57,661 nucleotides of DNA from Muribaculaceae bacterium Isolate-002 (NCI). Its GTDB lineage: Bacteria; Bacteroidota; Bacteroidia; Bacteroidales; Muribaculaceae. This document shows, in pieces, positions 16,721 through 26,917 of this stretch (its first letter is position 1; every line of letters starts with the position of its first letter). The translations under genes were made by a program, and so were the position numbers. The stretch lies in assembly GCA_004102805.1 (NCBI GenBank), contig SCEG01000014.1, forward strand, positions 1 to 57,661. Direction: 5' to 3'. The notes under the pieces are model-generated. The model ran no database searches, was not told the DNA's origin, and was given only the letters and a program-made list of their open reading frames with translations.

Positions 16721-18817
16721 TTACCGTCGGCGGCCTTTCTGCTGCTCGCGAAGCGCGGCCTGCTGTTTGCGCTGAGCTTCTTCCAGACGAGCCATGAAGC
16801 CTGATTTTTTCTTCGGCCTTGCGGCATTCTCGGCCATCTTGCGGCGGAGTTTCTCTTCGTTGACACAACGGCGGAATATCCATGTCTGGATGATGGTAAT
16901 CAACAGCGACAGGAAGTAGTAGTAGCTGAGCGCTGCCGGATAACTGTTGAAGAAGAAGAGGAACATCACAGGCATAAGATACATCATCCACTTCATGCCG
17001 GGCATCGACGATGACGACGGCTGATTTTTCATGTTGATGCGGGTATAGACGATATTTGTCGCGGTCATCAGCAGACAGAAGAGGCTGACTTCCTTGCCGT
17101 AGAACGGTATGGAGAACGGCAGCGTGAAGATAACGTCAGGCGCCGCGAGATCCTGCACCCATAGGAAGCTCTGTCCGCGAAGCTCGATACACGAGGGGAA
17201 GAACGAGAACATTGCTATAAGTATAGGCATCTGGAGCAACAGAGGCAGGCAGCCCGAGAACGGACTCGCTCCGGCCCGTGAATATAGTGCCATGGTCTTC
17301 TGCTGACGCACCATCGCATTCTCCTTGCCGGGATACTTGTCGTTGATTTCCTTTATTTCGGGAGCGAGCAGACGCATCTTGGCCTGCGACAGGTAGCTCT
17401 TGTAGGTGAAGGGGAATATTATCAGTTTGATGAATATTGTAAGCAGCAGGATGATGATACCGTAGTTTGACACAAACCCGCTGAGGAATGTGAATACCGG
17501 AATGACAATCAGAGTGTTGATCCAGCGCAGCCATGACCAGCCGAGAGGTATCACACGCGTGAGGCTGAGACCGTCGTCAACGCCTAACTGCACGTCGATA
17601 TCCTTGAGAAGCGGATAGAGGTTCGGCCCGATGAACACGTCAAACGAAGCGGCAATCTCGTCGGTAGCGCTGTAGGGCACAACCATGTCGGCAGCGAGAA
17701 ATTTGATATGCTCGGCATCAGGATGCACCTTATAGGCCTGTTGCTGCACGACGCCGGACTCAAATCCTTTGCGCGGCAACATGATTGTGGAGAAGAACTG
17801 GTCTTTGAACGCGAGCCACTGCACACGGTGGTTAATCTTTTCGGTCTTTGACGAATTGCCGTTGATGTTGTCGGGAGTCTCGCCAAAATAACGGTAATAG
17901 ATACCCGAGTTACGCTCCTCGAATGTCAGACCGCGCTCCAGACGGGGCAGTTCCATTTTCCAGGCCATGCCCATTTGTGTAGTGTTCTGCGGGAGCACAT
18001 TCTGAGTGTTATGCTGAATGACATCCATCCTCACCAGATAGCTTTCACCCTGAGGCAGCGTATAGCGGTAGCCCCAGCGGGCACCGTCGCCGAGATCGAC
18101 CGTCATCTCAACGATGCTGTCATTCACCTGTCGGGGGGTGAAGTAGAGGTGATGGGTATCAACATAGTTGTTGTTGTAGTCGATTTTGAACCAATAGGTC
18201 GCGCGGTCAGCCGGGCTGAACACCTCGACCTGCGCCGAGTCGATCTTGTTTTTGTCGGTTTTCGACGCAAAGTATGTCTTATACTTTTTCAGAGTGGCTT
18301 TCGACATGATGCCGCCGTGGGCGTCAAATTCTATTGCCAGCACATCATTCTCAAGGCGCACCGTATCGGCCGAGGGCACCGGCTTGCGCAACGAGGCAAA
18401 CTTGCGGTAGACACCGATTTCCTTAAGTTCCTTGACAAGAGTATTGTAGGCCATATCCTGCTGGGTGACATTCATTTCCACCGGAAAATGACGCACCAGA
18501 GCGCTGTCGACTGCTACTGTAAAGGAATCAACACTTATCGTACCGTCAAGATGTCCGTCAGCTACATTGAGCGCCACTGCATCAGTGCGGTAGCTGAAAC
18601 TCTCGCGACCGCCTGTGGTGTCACGCACTCCGATTTCTCTCACTATTGACGGAATGAGAGCCAGTTCGGCATCTGTCATTGAAGCCTGAGCGCTTTCCTG
18701 AACGGCAACTTCGTTTGTCTGAGCCTCCTGAGCCTCTTTCTCTTTAGGCTTGTTGAGCAGCATCATTCCGAAGAACACTGCCGCCGCAACAAGTACTATC
18801 TTAAATGAACTGTTCAC
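16721..18817 (-). CDS. yidC: Membrane protein insertase YidC
   Basis: Inserts and folds inner-membrane proteins, alone or with SecYEG. The 698-residue protein has an N-terminal membrane anchor (about 5-22), a large periplasmic beta-sandwich domain (to about 430) and the conserved C-terminal insertase core with segments INTLIVIPVFTFLSGFVSNYGIIILLL (near 440-465), GCLPLLLQMPILIAMFSFFP and LMPVMFLFFFNSYPAALSYYYFLS parts, ending in a very basic tail (KKKSGFMARLEE... KGRRR) that would contact ribosomes. It is somewhat longer than the roughly 600-residue Bacteroides proteins. Starts 24 bases after the pyrG stop and shares its transcript. Confidence 0.96.
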   Translation of the reverse strand: MNSSFKIVLVAAAVFFGMMLLNKPKEKEAQEAQTNEVAVQESAQASMTDAELALIPSIVREIGVRDTTGGRESFSYRTDAVALNVADGHLDGTISVDSFTVAVDSALVRHFPVEMNVTQQDMAYNTLVKELKEIGVYRKFASLRKPVPSADTVRLENDVLAIEFDAHGGIMSKATLKKYKTYFASKTDKNKIDSAQVEVFSPADRATYWFKIDYNNNYVDTHHLYFTPRQVNDSIVEMTVDLGDGARWGYRYTLPQGESYLVRMDVIQHNTQNVLPQNTTQMGMAWKMELPRLERGLTFEERNSGIYYRYFGETPDNINGNSSKTEKINHRVQWLAFKDQFFSTIMLPRKGFESGVVQQQAYKVHPDAEHIKFLAADMVVPYSATDEIAASFDVFIGPNLYPLLKDIDVQLGVDDGLSLTRVIPLGWSWLRWINTLIVIPVFTFLSGFVSNYGIIILLLTIFIKLIIFPFTYKSYLSQAKMRLLAPEIKEINDKYPGKENAMVRQQKTMALYSRAGASPFSGCLPLLLQMPILIAMFSFFPSCIELRGQSFLWVQDLAAPDVIFTLPFSIPFYGKEVSLFCLLMTATNIVYTRINMKNQPSSSSMPGMKWMMYLMPVMFLFFFNSYPAALSYYYFLSLLITIIQTWIFRRCVNEEKLRRKMAENAARPKKKSGFMARLEEAQRKQQAALREQQKGRRR

Positions 18818-18841
18818 GTAATGGATGTATTATGGGGGTTC

Positions 18842-20482
<1,641 letters not shown>

Positions 20483-20497
20483 TTATATTTTAAAGTG

Positions 20498-20505
20498 CAA
20501 AGATA
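20498..20505 (-). promoter_or_regulatory. -7 promoter element of pyrG-yidC
   Basis: TATCTTTG on the minus strand, 39 bases before the pyrG start codon. The -33 region has no obvious TTTG. Confidence 0.5.
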
Positions 20506-20637
20506 CCAATTTTCGGCTGAATATCCATTATTTTTCCCGCAAATTTACTTTTCGCGCATACACCGAAATCATGCCGGACGAATTTTCGGGCAAGACATCG
20601 CAAATCGACACCCGCAGCCGCTCAAATGAGCTGAGCA

Positions 20638-21369
20638 TCATTTGCCGCGCAGACGGCACATCAGATAAGGCACATAGAGTTTGGGCAGCAGACGCATGCG
20701 GTCGACAAACCCGTCAAGCTCGCACACCACTGAAATATTGTCGCGCAGTCCGGCGCTGCGGCGCACATTCGACACACCTCCCGTATCGAACACTGCGACC
20801 GGAATATCCGTCTGACAAAACTTTACTCCTTTCTTATAGAGGCGTTTCACCTGGTGTATGTCGGCCGACATACGGTGCGATATATCGAATTCTTCCGCCA
20901 GTATATCGCTGCGGCGATAGAATGCACTCTGGTGACAGAAAAACATGCGGTGGGAATTACATGGCGCATCCGCTTTCTTCACCTCAAGCTCTCCCTCGGC
21001 ATTACGTTTTGCGACATCACCGTAGACCACCCCGCAGCCGGAGTAGTCGGCTGAGTCAAATACACGCGCTATAGTGTCGGCGCTGTAAAACGTATCGCCG
21101 GCGTTCATGAATATCACCCATTCGCCCGAAGCCGCACGCACACCTTTGTTCATAGCGTCGTAAATGCCTTTGTCAGGCTCGGATATAAGCACGTCTACCT
21201 TGTCGCCGAGCGAGCGGGCAAAATCAGCCGTGCCGTCGGTCGACGCCCCGTCGACTATGACATATTCCAAATTGCCGTAGGTCTGCGACAGCACGCTCCC
21301 GGCTGTGACGCGCAAAGCCGCAGGCGCATTACGCACCACGGTCACTACTGTAACTTTCGGTTTATTCAT
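20638..21369 (-). CDS. Family 2 glycosyltransferase (WcaE-like)
   Basis: A 243-residue GT-A fold transferase of family GT2, expected at the cytoplasmic face, adding a sugar to a lipid-linked glycan or LPS core. Visible motifs: KVTVVTVVRNAPAALRVTAGS at the start (residues 4-24, split here only for naming), YVIVDGASTDGTADFA (36-51, nucleotide-binding) and EWVIFMNAGDTFYSAD (about 84-99; the metal-binding motif sits at NAGD). The middle and C terminus resemble WcaE-type colanic acid transferases. It overlaps the upstream EptA-like gene by 8 bases, so the two are translationally coupled and probably act on the same surface glycan. The sugar donor cannot be told. Confidence 0.8.
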   Translation of the reverse strand: MNKPKVTVVTVVRNAPAALRVTAGSVLSQTYGNLEYVIVDGASTDGTADFARSLGDKVDVLISEPDKGIYDAMNKGVRAASGEWVIFMNAGDTFYSADTIARVFDSADYSGCGVVYGDVAKRNAEGELEVKKADAPCNSHRMFFCHQSAFYRRSDILAEEFDISHRMSADIHQVKRLYKKGVKFCQTDIPVAVFDTGGVSNVRRSAGLRDNISVVCELDGFVDRMRLLPKLYVPYLMCRLRGK

Positions 21370-23149
21370 CGGTATGATCGTCAGCTATGCGCACAGTGCC
21401 GTCATAGGTGAGCAGCATGTCGCGGGTGTATTTATATTTATCAGAGGCAAGTGAGCCTGACTCGTCGAAATTGTCGGATTGTATATCAAACAGGCCGCAC
21501 ATAAGTTCGTATGCAAGGTCGTTGGTGAAATAACGCATAGCATTGGCATGCAGAGCCTTATCGCGCAGCGGATGATTGCTGCGATAACGGTCGCTAAGCC
21601 ATACGAACAGGGGTATGCGTGTCATGCCGAAGCCCATGAAGCCGGGTGTGCGCGTGCGGTCGGGTATAGTGGCGTGGTCGGAAAAATAGACCATCGCGTC
21701 AAGATTGAGCCGCGACACGGCATAGTCATGGATGCTGCGTAGCACGCTGTCTGTATAATGTATCGAATTGAGATAGCTGACCACATTGGCGTCCTCATCC
21801 CGGCCCGGCGTCCACATCGCAGCCTCTGCAGGATAGCGGCTCGAGAAATTGAAATGACTCCCTTTGAGATGTATTACCACGAAGTTATTGCATGACGGGT
21901 CCACCTCATCAAGAAATTGCAGTAACGTCTCGTCGTAAGGCACCTTGTTTAGCTGCTGGTCGGTCCAGCGGGCCACATCAGCGGTGTCGGCAACAAGTGT
22001 CACCGGTGTGTCAAATGAGCCGAGATGCCCCTGGTTGCTATACCAGTGCACTTTATATCCCAGTTTGTGCGCTATGTCGATAATCGATACCGAGTCAAAA
22101 AATTCCTTGTCATTATATTGATTACGTTCTGTCAGGGCCCGCTCGAGAGAGTTAACCGTCACCATCGCGCATGAATATGCATTGGGGAACAAAACTGTGT
22201 TTTCACTCTTCTTGAGAGCGGAAAGCCAAGGCGTATTCTCTCGGTCGAGCGATGTGAACGCGCTCATGAAATCGCGGTTGGCCGACTCTCCGATAACCAT
22301 CACAATCGTTCGCGGGGAAGGCTCGTCTGGCACGAGCGGACTGACTACGAGCCGTTGCATCCGGCGCGAGGCACCGGCGGTATAGAGTGAATTCTTCCGG
22401 CGATAATCGAGTATCACGCGATATAGCGCCACAATGCCGCAACGCTTTGCCGGCGCCTTTCGCCCGGCGAATATCAGCCAAAGCAACGCCACGACTGCAA
22501 CGCCTTCGGCCATCATCACCCATAACGGCAATGCAAAGCCGTCCGCTCCCCACACAAGATTGACCACAAACGGCAACGCCGCCTCCACGACGAGCAGCAA
22601 CAATACCGCAGCAACGCCAAACGGATTGTAGGAACGTGCGAACTCAATTACTTCATTGATATTTGTCGCCTGCACTATCGTCATGCCACTGAAGCCTATA
22701 CACTCGCCATACATCAGATAATAGACCCACTGAGAGAGTATCAGCACGCGCATTACCGACTCTATCGCACCGACTATGATTGCAGCCGCCACAGGCACAC
22801 CGCCAAGCGCAAGAAAGATCGCCGACATCAGACCGAAAAGATACAGCCCCATGGCTATATCCATCTGATTGTCATATTCCGACGATGTGCGCCGATTGGA
22901 AAGATGATAGATAAGCGGATATGTGATGCACCACATGATGCTCACTGTCGCCGTCAGCAACATGGGAATACCGCACGGCAACCGGCCGGCAAGAAGCCAC
23001 GGCGACATGGCTATGACCGACGCTATCGTCAACCGCGTCAGTTGCTGGTGGCGGGAACTTGACGACAACCCCTTGTTAACAGCACGATAGAATAGCGTCG
23101 CCACTACTGACAACGACAGAACTATCAGCGATATAACGATATACGTCAT
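21362..23149 (-). CDS. EptA/CptA-like phosphoethanolamine transferase
   Basis: An inner-membrane transferase with a periplasmic alkaline-phosphatase-fold domain, expected to move phosphoethanolamine from phosphatidylethanolamine to lipid A or LPS core. In the 595-residue protein the first 230 or so residues hold about five to six hydrophobic segments; the catalytic domain follows with VMVIGESANRDFM (zinc-binding Glu), PNAYSCAMVTVNSLERALT (nucleophile Thr region), FVVIHLKGSHFNFSSRYP and VYFSDHATIPDRTR (Asp-His metal pair). The nucleophile motif reads CAMVTVNS rather than the usual CGTST, so activity should not be assumed identical. Middle gene of an lrp - eptA-like - GT2 operon: 15 bases after the regulator, 8-base overlap with the transferase. 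Confidence 0.82.
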   Translation of the reverse strand: MTYIVISLIVLSLSVVATLFYRAVNKGLSSSSRHQQLTRLTIASVIAMSPWLLAGRLPCGIPMLLTATVSIMWCITYPLIYHLSNRRTSSEYDNQMDIAMGLYLFGLMSAIFLALGGVPVAAAIIVGAIESVMRVLILSQWVYYLMYGECIGFSGMTIVQATNINEVIEFARSYNPFGVAAVLLLLVVEAALPFVVNLVWGADGFALPLWVMMAEGVAVVALLWLIFAGRKAPAKRCGIVALYRVILDYRRKNSLYTAGASRRMQRLVVSPLVPDEPSPRTIVMVIGESANRDFMSAFTSLDRENTPWLSALKKSENTVLFPNAYSCAMVTVNSLERALTERNQYNDKEFFDSVSIIDIAHKLGYKVHWYSNQGHLGSFDTPVTLVADTADVARWTDQQLNKVPYDETLLQFLDEVDPSCNNFVVIHLKGSHFNFSSRYPAEAAMWTPGRDEDANVVSYLNSIHYTDSVLRSIHDYAVSRLNLDAMVYFSDHATIPDRTRTPGFMGFGMTRIPLFVWLSDRYRSNHPLRDKALHANAMRYFTNDLAYELMCGLFDIQSDNFDESGSLASDKYKYTRDMLLTYDGTVRIADDHTDE

Positions 23150-23164
23150 TTAAAGTCGCAGGTC

Positions 23165-23626
23165 TTATTCGGCGTAGATGGGAAGATGACGGTGGATGGA
23201 ATGGTCGAGGGAAATCAGAGTCTCCGTGCCGGTGACTCCGGGGATATTCTGTATCTTGTTGTTGAGCAGATCCATAAGATGCTCGTTATCGCGCGCGAAG
23301 AGCTTGATGAGCATTGTGTAGGGACCGGTGGTGAAATGGCATTCGGTAATCTCGGGAATACGGCGCAGTTCGGGCACCACCTCGCGGTAAAGCGCGCCGC
23401 GCTCAAGATTGACACCTATGAATGTACATGTATAAAATCCCAGATCTTTGGGGTTAACGTAATATCCCGAGCCGGTTATCACCTTCAGGTCAATCATGCG
23501 CTGGATGCGCTGATGTATCGCCGCACGCGACACTCCGCACTCCACCGCGACATCCTTTGAGGGTATGCGCGCGTTCTGCATCACTATCTTGAGTATCTTA
23601 CGGTCGAGATTGTCAATTTTTTCCAT
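23165..23626 (-). CDS. Lrp/AsnC family transcriptional regulator
   Basis: A 153-residue DNA-binding protein. The N-terminal winged helix (IDNLDRKILKIVMQNARIPS; then VAVECGVSRAAIHQRIQRMI as recognition region) and the C-terminal RAM/ligand-binding domain (TCTFIGVNLERG, ITECHFTTGPYTMLIKLFARD) are complete. Lrp/AsnC proteins sense amino acids or other small effectors and form octamers. It is first in a tight operon with the EptA-like and GT2 genes, which is not a usual partner set for Lrp. It is divergent from malate dehydrogenase, with 233 bases between, so it may also control that gene; this is inference. Confidence 0.93.
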   Translation of the reverse strand: MEKIDNLDRKILKIVMQNARIPSKDVAVECGVSRAAIHQRIQRMIDLKVITGSGYYVNPKDLGFYTCTFIGVNLERGALYREVVPELRRIPEITECHFTTGPYTMLIKLFARDNEHLMDLLNNKIQNIPGVTGTETLISLDHSIHRHLPIYAE

Positions 23627-23690
23627 TACATTATAGGTTTAAAGACGTATATGTTAGCTTATTTTTTGATTTTATACATGCAAAGTTAGG

Positions 23691-23698
23691 CATAATTT
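23691..23698 (-). promoter_or_regulatory. -7 promoter element of the lrp operon
   Basis: TAACTTTG on the minus strand, 64 bases before the lrp start codon, in the divergent interval with mdh. No clear -33 box. Confidence 0.5.
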
Positions 23699-23859
23699 TA
23701 GAAACACAAAGCATTTTTCCGAAATTTTTACCATTCAACTGTCATTTTGCCAATATATTACGATATTATGACCATGAACAAACGCGCAGATGCCATGTTA
23801 TATATTTAAATCGATGCAAACTCTTTACAATTGAACAAACCGAATAAATTTTAAATATT

Positions 23860-24861
23860 ATGGATTTCTTAACCAATGACAAACTGGTGATTGTCGGTGC
23901 GGCCGGCATGATCGGCTCAAACATGGCACAGACCGCTATTATGATGCGACTGACTCCCAACATCTGCCTTTACGACCCCTACCGTCCTGCACTTGAGGGC
24001 GTTGCCGAAGAGCTTTACCACAGCGGCTTCGAAGGCATCAACCTTACTTTTACCGACGACGTGGCAGAGGCATTCACCGGTGCCGGCTACATTGTCAGCA
24101 GCGGTGGCGCTGCCCGTAAAGCTGGAATGACACGTGAGGATTTGCTCAAAGGAAACGCGCAGATAGCCGAGGAATTCGGCAAGAATGTGCGCAAATACTG
24201 TCCAGAGGTGAAACATATCGTAGTTGTGTTCAATCCTGCCGACATCACCGGACTGATAACTCTTATCTACTCCGGCCTGAAACCGCAGCAGGTGTCGACA
24301 CTCGCAGCTCTCGACAGCACCCGCCTGCGTCATGAACTCGCGCGATATTTCAAGATACCAGCCGACAAGATTGTCAACTCACGCACCTACGGCGGCCACG
24401 GCGAACAGATGGCAGTATACGCCTCCACAACCACCGTAGACGGACAGCCTCTGACAGAAATCATCGGCACGAAAGCTCTCCCGCGTCAGGAATGGGAGGA
24501 GATGAAACAGCGTGTCATTCAGGGCGGAAAGCATATCATCGACCTTCGCGGACGTTCATCGTTCCAGAGCCCGGCTTACCTTTCCATCGAGATGATAGCA
24601 GCCGCAATGGGTGGCAAACCGTTCCGCTGGCCCGTTGGCACATACGTCAACAACGGCCATTTCAACCATATCATGATGGCGATGGAGACTACCCTCGACC
24701 GCAACGGCGTCCACTACAAAGAGGTGGAGGGCACGCCCGAAGAGAAGGCCGAGCTCAATCAAAGCTATCACCATCTGTGCAAACTGCGTGACGAGGTGAT
24801 TGCGCTCGGCGTGTTGCCTCCCATCTCCGAATGGCACAGCATCAATCCCAATATCGACTGA
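23860..24861 (+). CDS. mdh: Malate dehydrogenase
   Basis: Interconverts oxaloacetate and malate with NAD(H); with fumarase and fumarate reductase it forms the reductive route to succinate. The 333-residue protein has the Rossmann glycine motif LVIVGAAGMIGSNMA (9-23), the strand with the VVVFNPADITGL sequence (equivalent to the VNPVD motif of the lactate/malate dehydrogenase family), and the active-site YGGHGEQMAVYAS segment with the catalytic His. It belongs to the longer malate dehydrogenase type found in Bacteroidales; I do not see a reason to call it lactate dehydrogenase, but substrate choice is not proven. Single gene ended by a bidirectional terminator. Confidence 0.9.
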   Translation: MDFLTNDKLVIVGAAGMIGSNMAQTAIMMRLTPNICLYDPYRPALEGVAEELYHSGFEGINLTFTDDVAEAFTGAGYIVSSGGAARKAGMTREDLLKGNAQIAEEFGKNVRKYCPEVKHIVVVFNPADITGLITLIYSGLKPQQVSTLAALDSTRLRHELARYFKIPADKIVNSRTYGGHGEQMAVYASTTTVDGQPLTEIIGTKALPRQEWEEMKQRVIQGGKHIIDLRGRSSFQSPAYLSIEMIAAAMGGKPFRWPVGTYVNNGHFNHIMMAMETTLDRNGVHYKEVEGTPEEKAELNQSYHHLCKLRDEVIALGVLPPISEWHSINPNID

Positions 24862-24889
24862 CGTCTGCACAGCCGTCAGGCATAGACAG

Positions 24890-24932
24890 ATAAAAAATGT
24901 GAGCCGCAGTTGTTGCGGCTCACATTTTTTAT
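24890..24932. terminator. Perfect 19-bp bidirectional terminator
   Basis: Arms 24890-24908 and 24914-24932 pair perfectly over 19 bp around a GTTGT loop; core GTGAGCCGCA with A-run and T-run on the flanks. It separates the convergent mdh (+) and fabF (-). Confidence 0.92.
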
Positions 24933-24968
24933 GAGATATCCAAAGGCCGGAAAGACCCTGCCGGATAT

Positions 24969-26234
24969 TTATTTCTCGAATTTCTTCACAATCACCGTTG
25001 CGTTGTGACCTCCGAAACCGAACGAGTTGGAGAGGGCGGCACGAACGGGACGCTCCTGAGCGCGGCTGAATGTGAAGTTGAGGTTATAGTCGATATTTTC
25101 ATCCTCGTCACCATCTTCGTGGTTGATGGTGGGAGGAACGATATCTTCCTGAACGGCCTTGACCGAGAACATCGCCTCAAGGGCACCGGTTGCACCGAGA
25201 AGGTGTCCGGTCATCGACTTGGTCGATGAGATATTGAGGTCGTAGGCATGCTGACCGAACACTTCCTTGATGGCCTTGATCTCAGAGATATCACCAACGG
25301 GGGTGGAAGTGCCGTGCACATTGATATAGTCAATATCCTCGGGCTTCATGTTGGCATCTTCGAGAGCGTTACGCATAGCCAGAATCGCACCCAGACCTTC
25401 GGGGTGGGTCGCGGTGAGGTGGTAGGCATCGGCAGAAAGGCCGCCGCCGGCTACCTCAGCATATACCTTGGCTCCGCGGGCCAGAGCATGTTCAAGTTCT
25501 TCAAGCACGAGCACAACCGAACCTTCACCCATCACGAAACCGTCGCGGCTCTTGCTGAACGGACGGGATGCCGTCTGGGGAGAGTCGTTGCGGGTTGACA
25601 ATGCGTGCATCGAAGTAAAACCGCCCACACCGGCAGGGAAGATAGCAGCCTCGGCGCCACCGGTAACGATAGCGTCGGCTTTGCCCAGACGGATGAGGTT
25701 GAATGCGTCGATGATGGCATTGTTAGATGACGCGCAGGCCGACACGGTGCCGAAGTTGGGACCATGATAGCCATATTCCATCGAGATATGACCCGATGCG
25801 ATGTCGGCAATCATCTTGGGGATGAAGAAGGGGTTGAATTTCGGACCCTTGTCCTCGTTGAGAGCATAGTAGCCGGCTTCCTCCTCGAAAGTGTGGAGAC
25901 CGCCGATACCTGCTGCAACAATCACGCCGATACGGTCGCGGTTGACATTGGGATCCTCCTCGATTTTTGAATCTTCGACTGCCTGGCGGGCAGCGACCAG
26001 CGCATACTGCGCGTAGAGGTCGAGGGTGCGCACCTTCTTGCGGTCGAAGTAAGCGTTGCCGTCAAAGTCTTTGACTTCGCAGGCAAACTGGGTTTTGAAC
26101 TTTGAAGCGTCGAAATGCGTGATAGGACCGGCACCCGACACACCGTTCTTGGCATTTTCCCACGCCGTGTCGACGTCATTGCCAATAGGAGTGATGGCAC
26201 CCATGCCTGTCACTACAACTCTTTTTAACTCCAT
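24969..26234 (-). CDS. fabF: 3-oxoacyl-ACP synthase II
   Basis: Elongates acyl-ACP by condensation with malonyl-ACP in fatty acid synthesis. The 421-residue protein has the catalytic triad Cys167 (VSACASSNN), His307 (INVHGTSTPVGD) and His344 (STKSMTGHLLGATG), and the N-terminal VVVTGMGAITPIG. Length is normal. It follows acpP by 67 bases on the same strand; acpP-fabF pairs are the rule in bacteria. Confidence 0.97.
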   Translation of the reverse strand: MELKRVVVTGMGAITPIGNDVDTAWENAKNGVSGAGPITHFDASKFKTQFACEVKDFDGNAYFDRKKVRTLDLYAQYALVAARQAVEDSKIEEDPNVNRDRIGVIVAAGIGGLHTFEEEAGYYALNEDKGPKFNPFFIPKMIADIASGHISMEYGYHGPNFGTVSACASSNNAIIDAFNLIRLGKADAIVTGGAEAAIFPAGVGGFTSMHALSTRNDSPQTASRPFSKSRDGFVMGEGSVVLVLEELEHALARGAKVYAEVAGGGLSADAYHLTATHPEGLGAILAMRNALEDANMKPEDIDYINVHGTSTPVGDISEIKAIKEVFGQHAYDLNISSTKSMTGHLLGATGALEAMFSVKAVQEDIVPPTINHEDGDEDENIDYNLNFTFSRAQERPVRAALSNSFGFGGHNATVIVKKFEK

Positions 26235-26301
26235 TATTCTATATTGTATAAGATTGTGTCAACAATAATTATATCTCAGCCAATAATCTGTCTGAAGCAG
26301 A

Positions 26302-26535
26302 TTACTGAGCTTTTTCGATGTAGCTGATAGCGTCGCCTACAGTAGCGATTTTCTCTGCTTCATCATCGGGAATTGTAACGCCGAATTCTTTTTCGAACTC
26401 CATGATGAGCTCTACGGTGTCAAGGCTGTCAGCACCGAGGTCGGTAGTGAAAGCTGCAGCTTCTGTTACCTGATTTTCATCAACACCGAGTTTGTCTACA
26501 ATTATTGATTTAACACGAGATGCAATTTCTGACAT
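26302..26535 (-). CDS. acpP: Acyl carrier protein
   Basis: Small acidic carrier of growing acyl chains. The 77-residue protein has the [17 protein letters not shown] motif with the phosphopantetheine attachment site at Ser37. First gene of acpP-fabF. It also supplies the 3-hydroxyacyl donor for LpxA, encoded in this window. Confidence 0.98.
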   Translation of the reverse strand: MSEIASRVKSIIVDKLGVDENQVTEAAAFTTDLGADSLDTVELIMEFEKEFGVTIPDDEAEKIATVGDAISYIEKAQ

Positions 26536-26584
26536 AGTCGTAAATTTTAAATTTAAAAAAATATTAATAGTTTCTACTTACTTG

Positions 26585-26642
26585 TTTTGCGCTGCAAAGT
26601 TAATCATTTTGTTGTAAATGACCTACTTTTTGCAATGCAAAA
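26585..26642. promoter_or_regulatory. Two related palindromes in the acpP promoter (candidate operators)
   Basis: TTTTGCAATGCAAAA (26628-26642) is a perfect palindrome around a central A. TTTTGCGCTGCAAAG (26585-26599) matches it at 12 of 15 positions and overlaps the -7 box. Their centres are 43 bp apart, about four helical turns. The layout suggests a repressor pair, but part of the second copy is explained by the promoter box itself. Confidence 0.35.
26595..26602 (-). promoter_or_regulatory. -7 promoter element of acpP-fabF
   Basis: TAACTTTG on the minus strand, 59 bases before the acpP start. It overlaps one of two copies of a TTTTGC-NN-TGCAAA sequence. Confidence 0.55.
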
Positions 26643-26842
26643 TTACTAAATGCTGTGATTTTTAGCCAAACGCAAATGTAAAAATTTCTTAACGAGGCTC
26701 AATAGCCGTTCAAACAGAGGGTTTGCGCATATTACAAAGACATTACACCGGATAACGGCCATTCACCCCACGCCACCACGTCGCATGCGCGGCGCTACTC
26801 TGTTGTAATATATTCCGTGTAAATTCATTTTTATGGCGCGAT

Positions 26843-26876
26843 TTGACCTTTACATTCTTTTTTTTACTAAATTTGC
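26843..26876 (+). promoter_or_regulatory. Promoter of speA
   Basis: TTTG (26843-26846), 22-base spacer, TAAATTTG (26869-26876): a full Bacteroidetes promoter, with the start codon 41 bases after the -7 box. Confidence 0.7.
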
Positions 26877-26917
26877 GCTCCGGTTTTATACTTAATATTA
26901 AATAAATATACAGACAA

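Larger units (their letters stand above)
26536..26917. other. Divergent intergenic region between acpP and speA
   Basis: No gene is seen in these 382 bases. The acpP side holds a -7 box and two related palindromes (26585-26599, 26628-26642). The speA side holds a full promoter (26843-26876). The centre (26650-26830) shows nothing recognisable. Confidence 0.6.
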
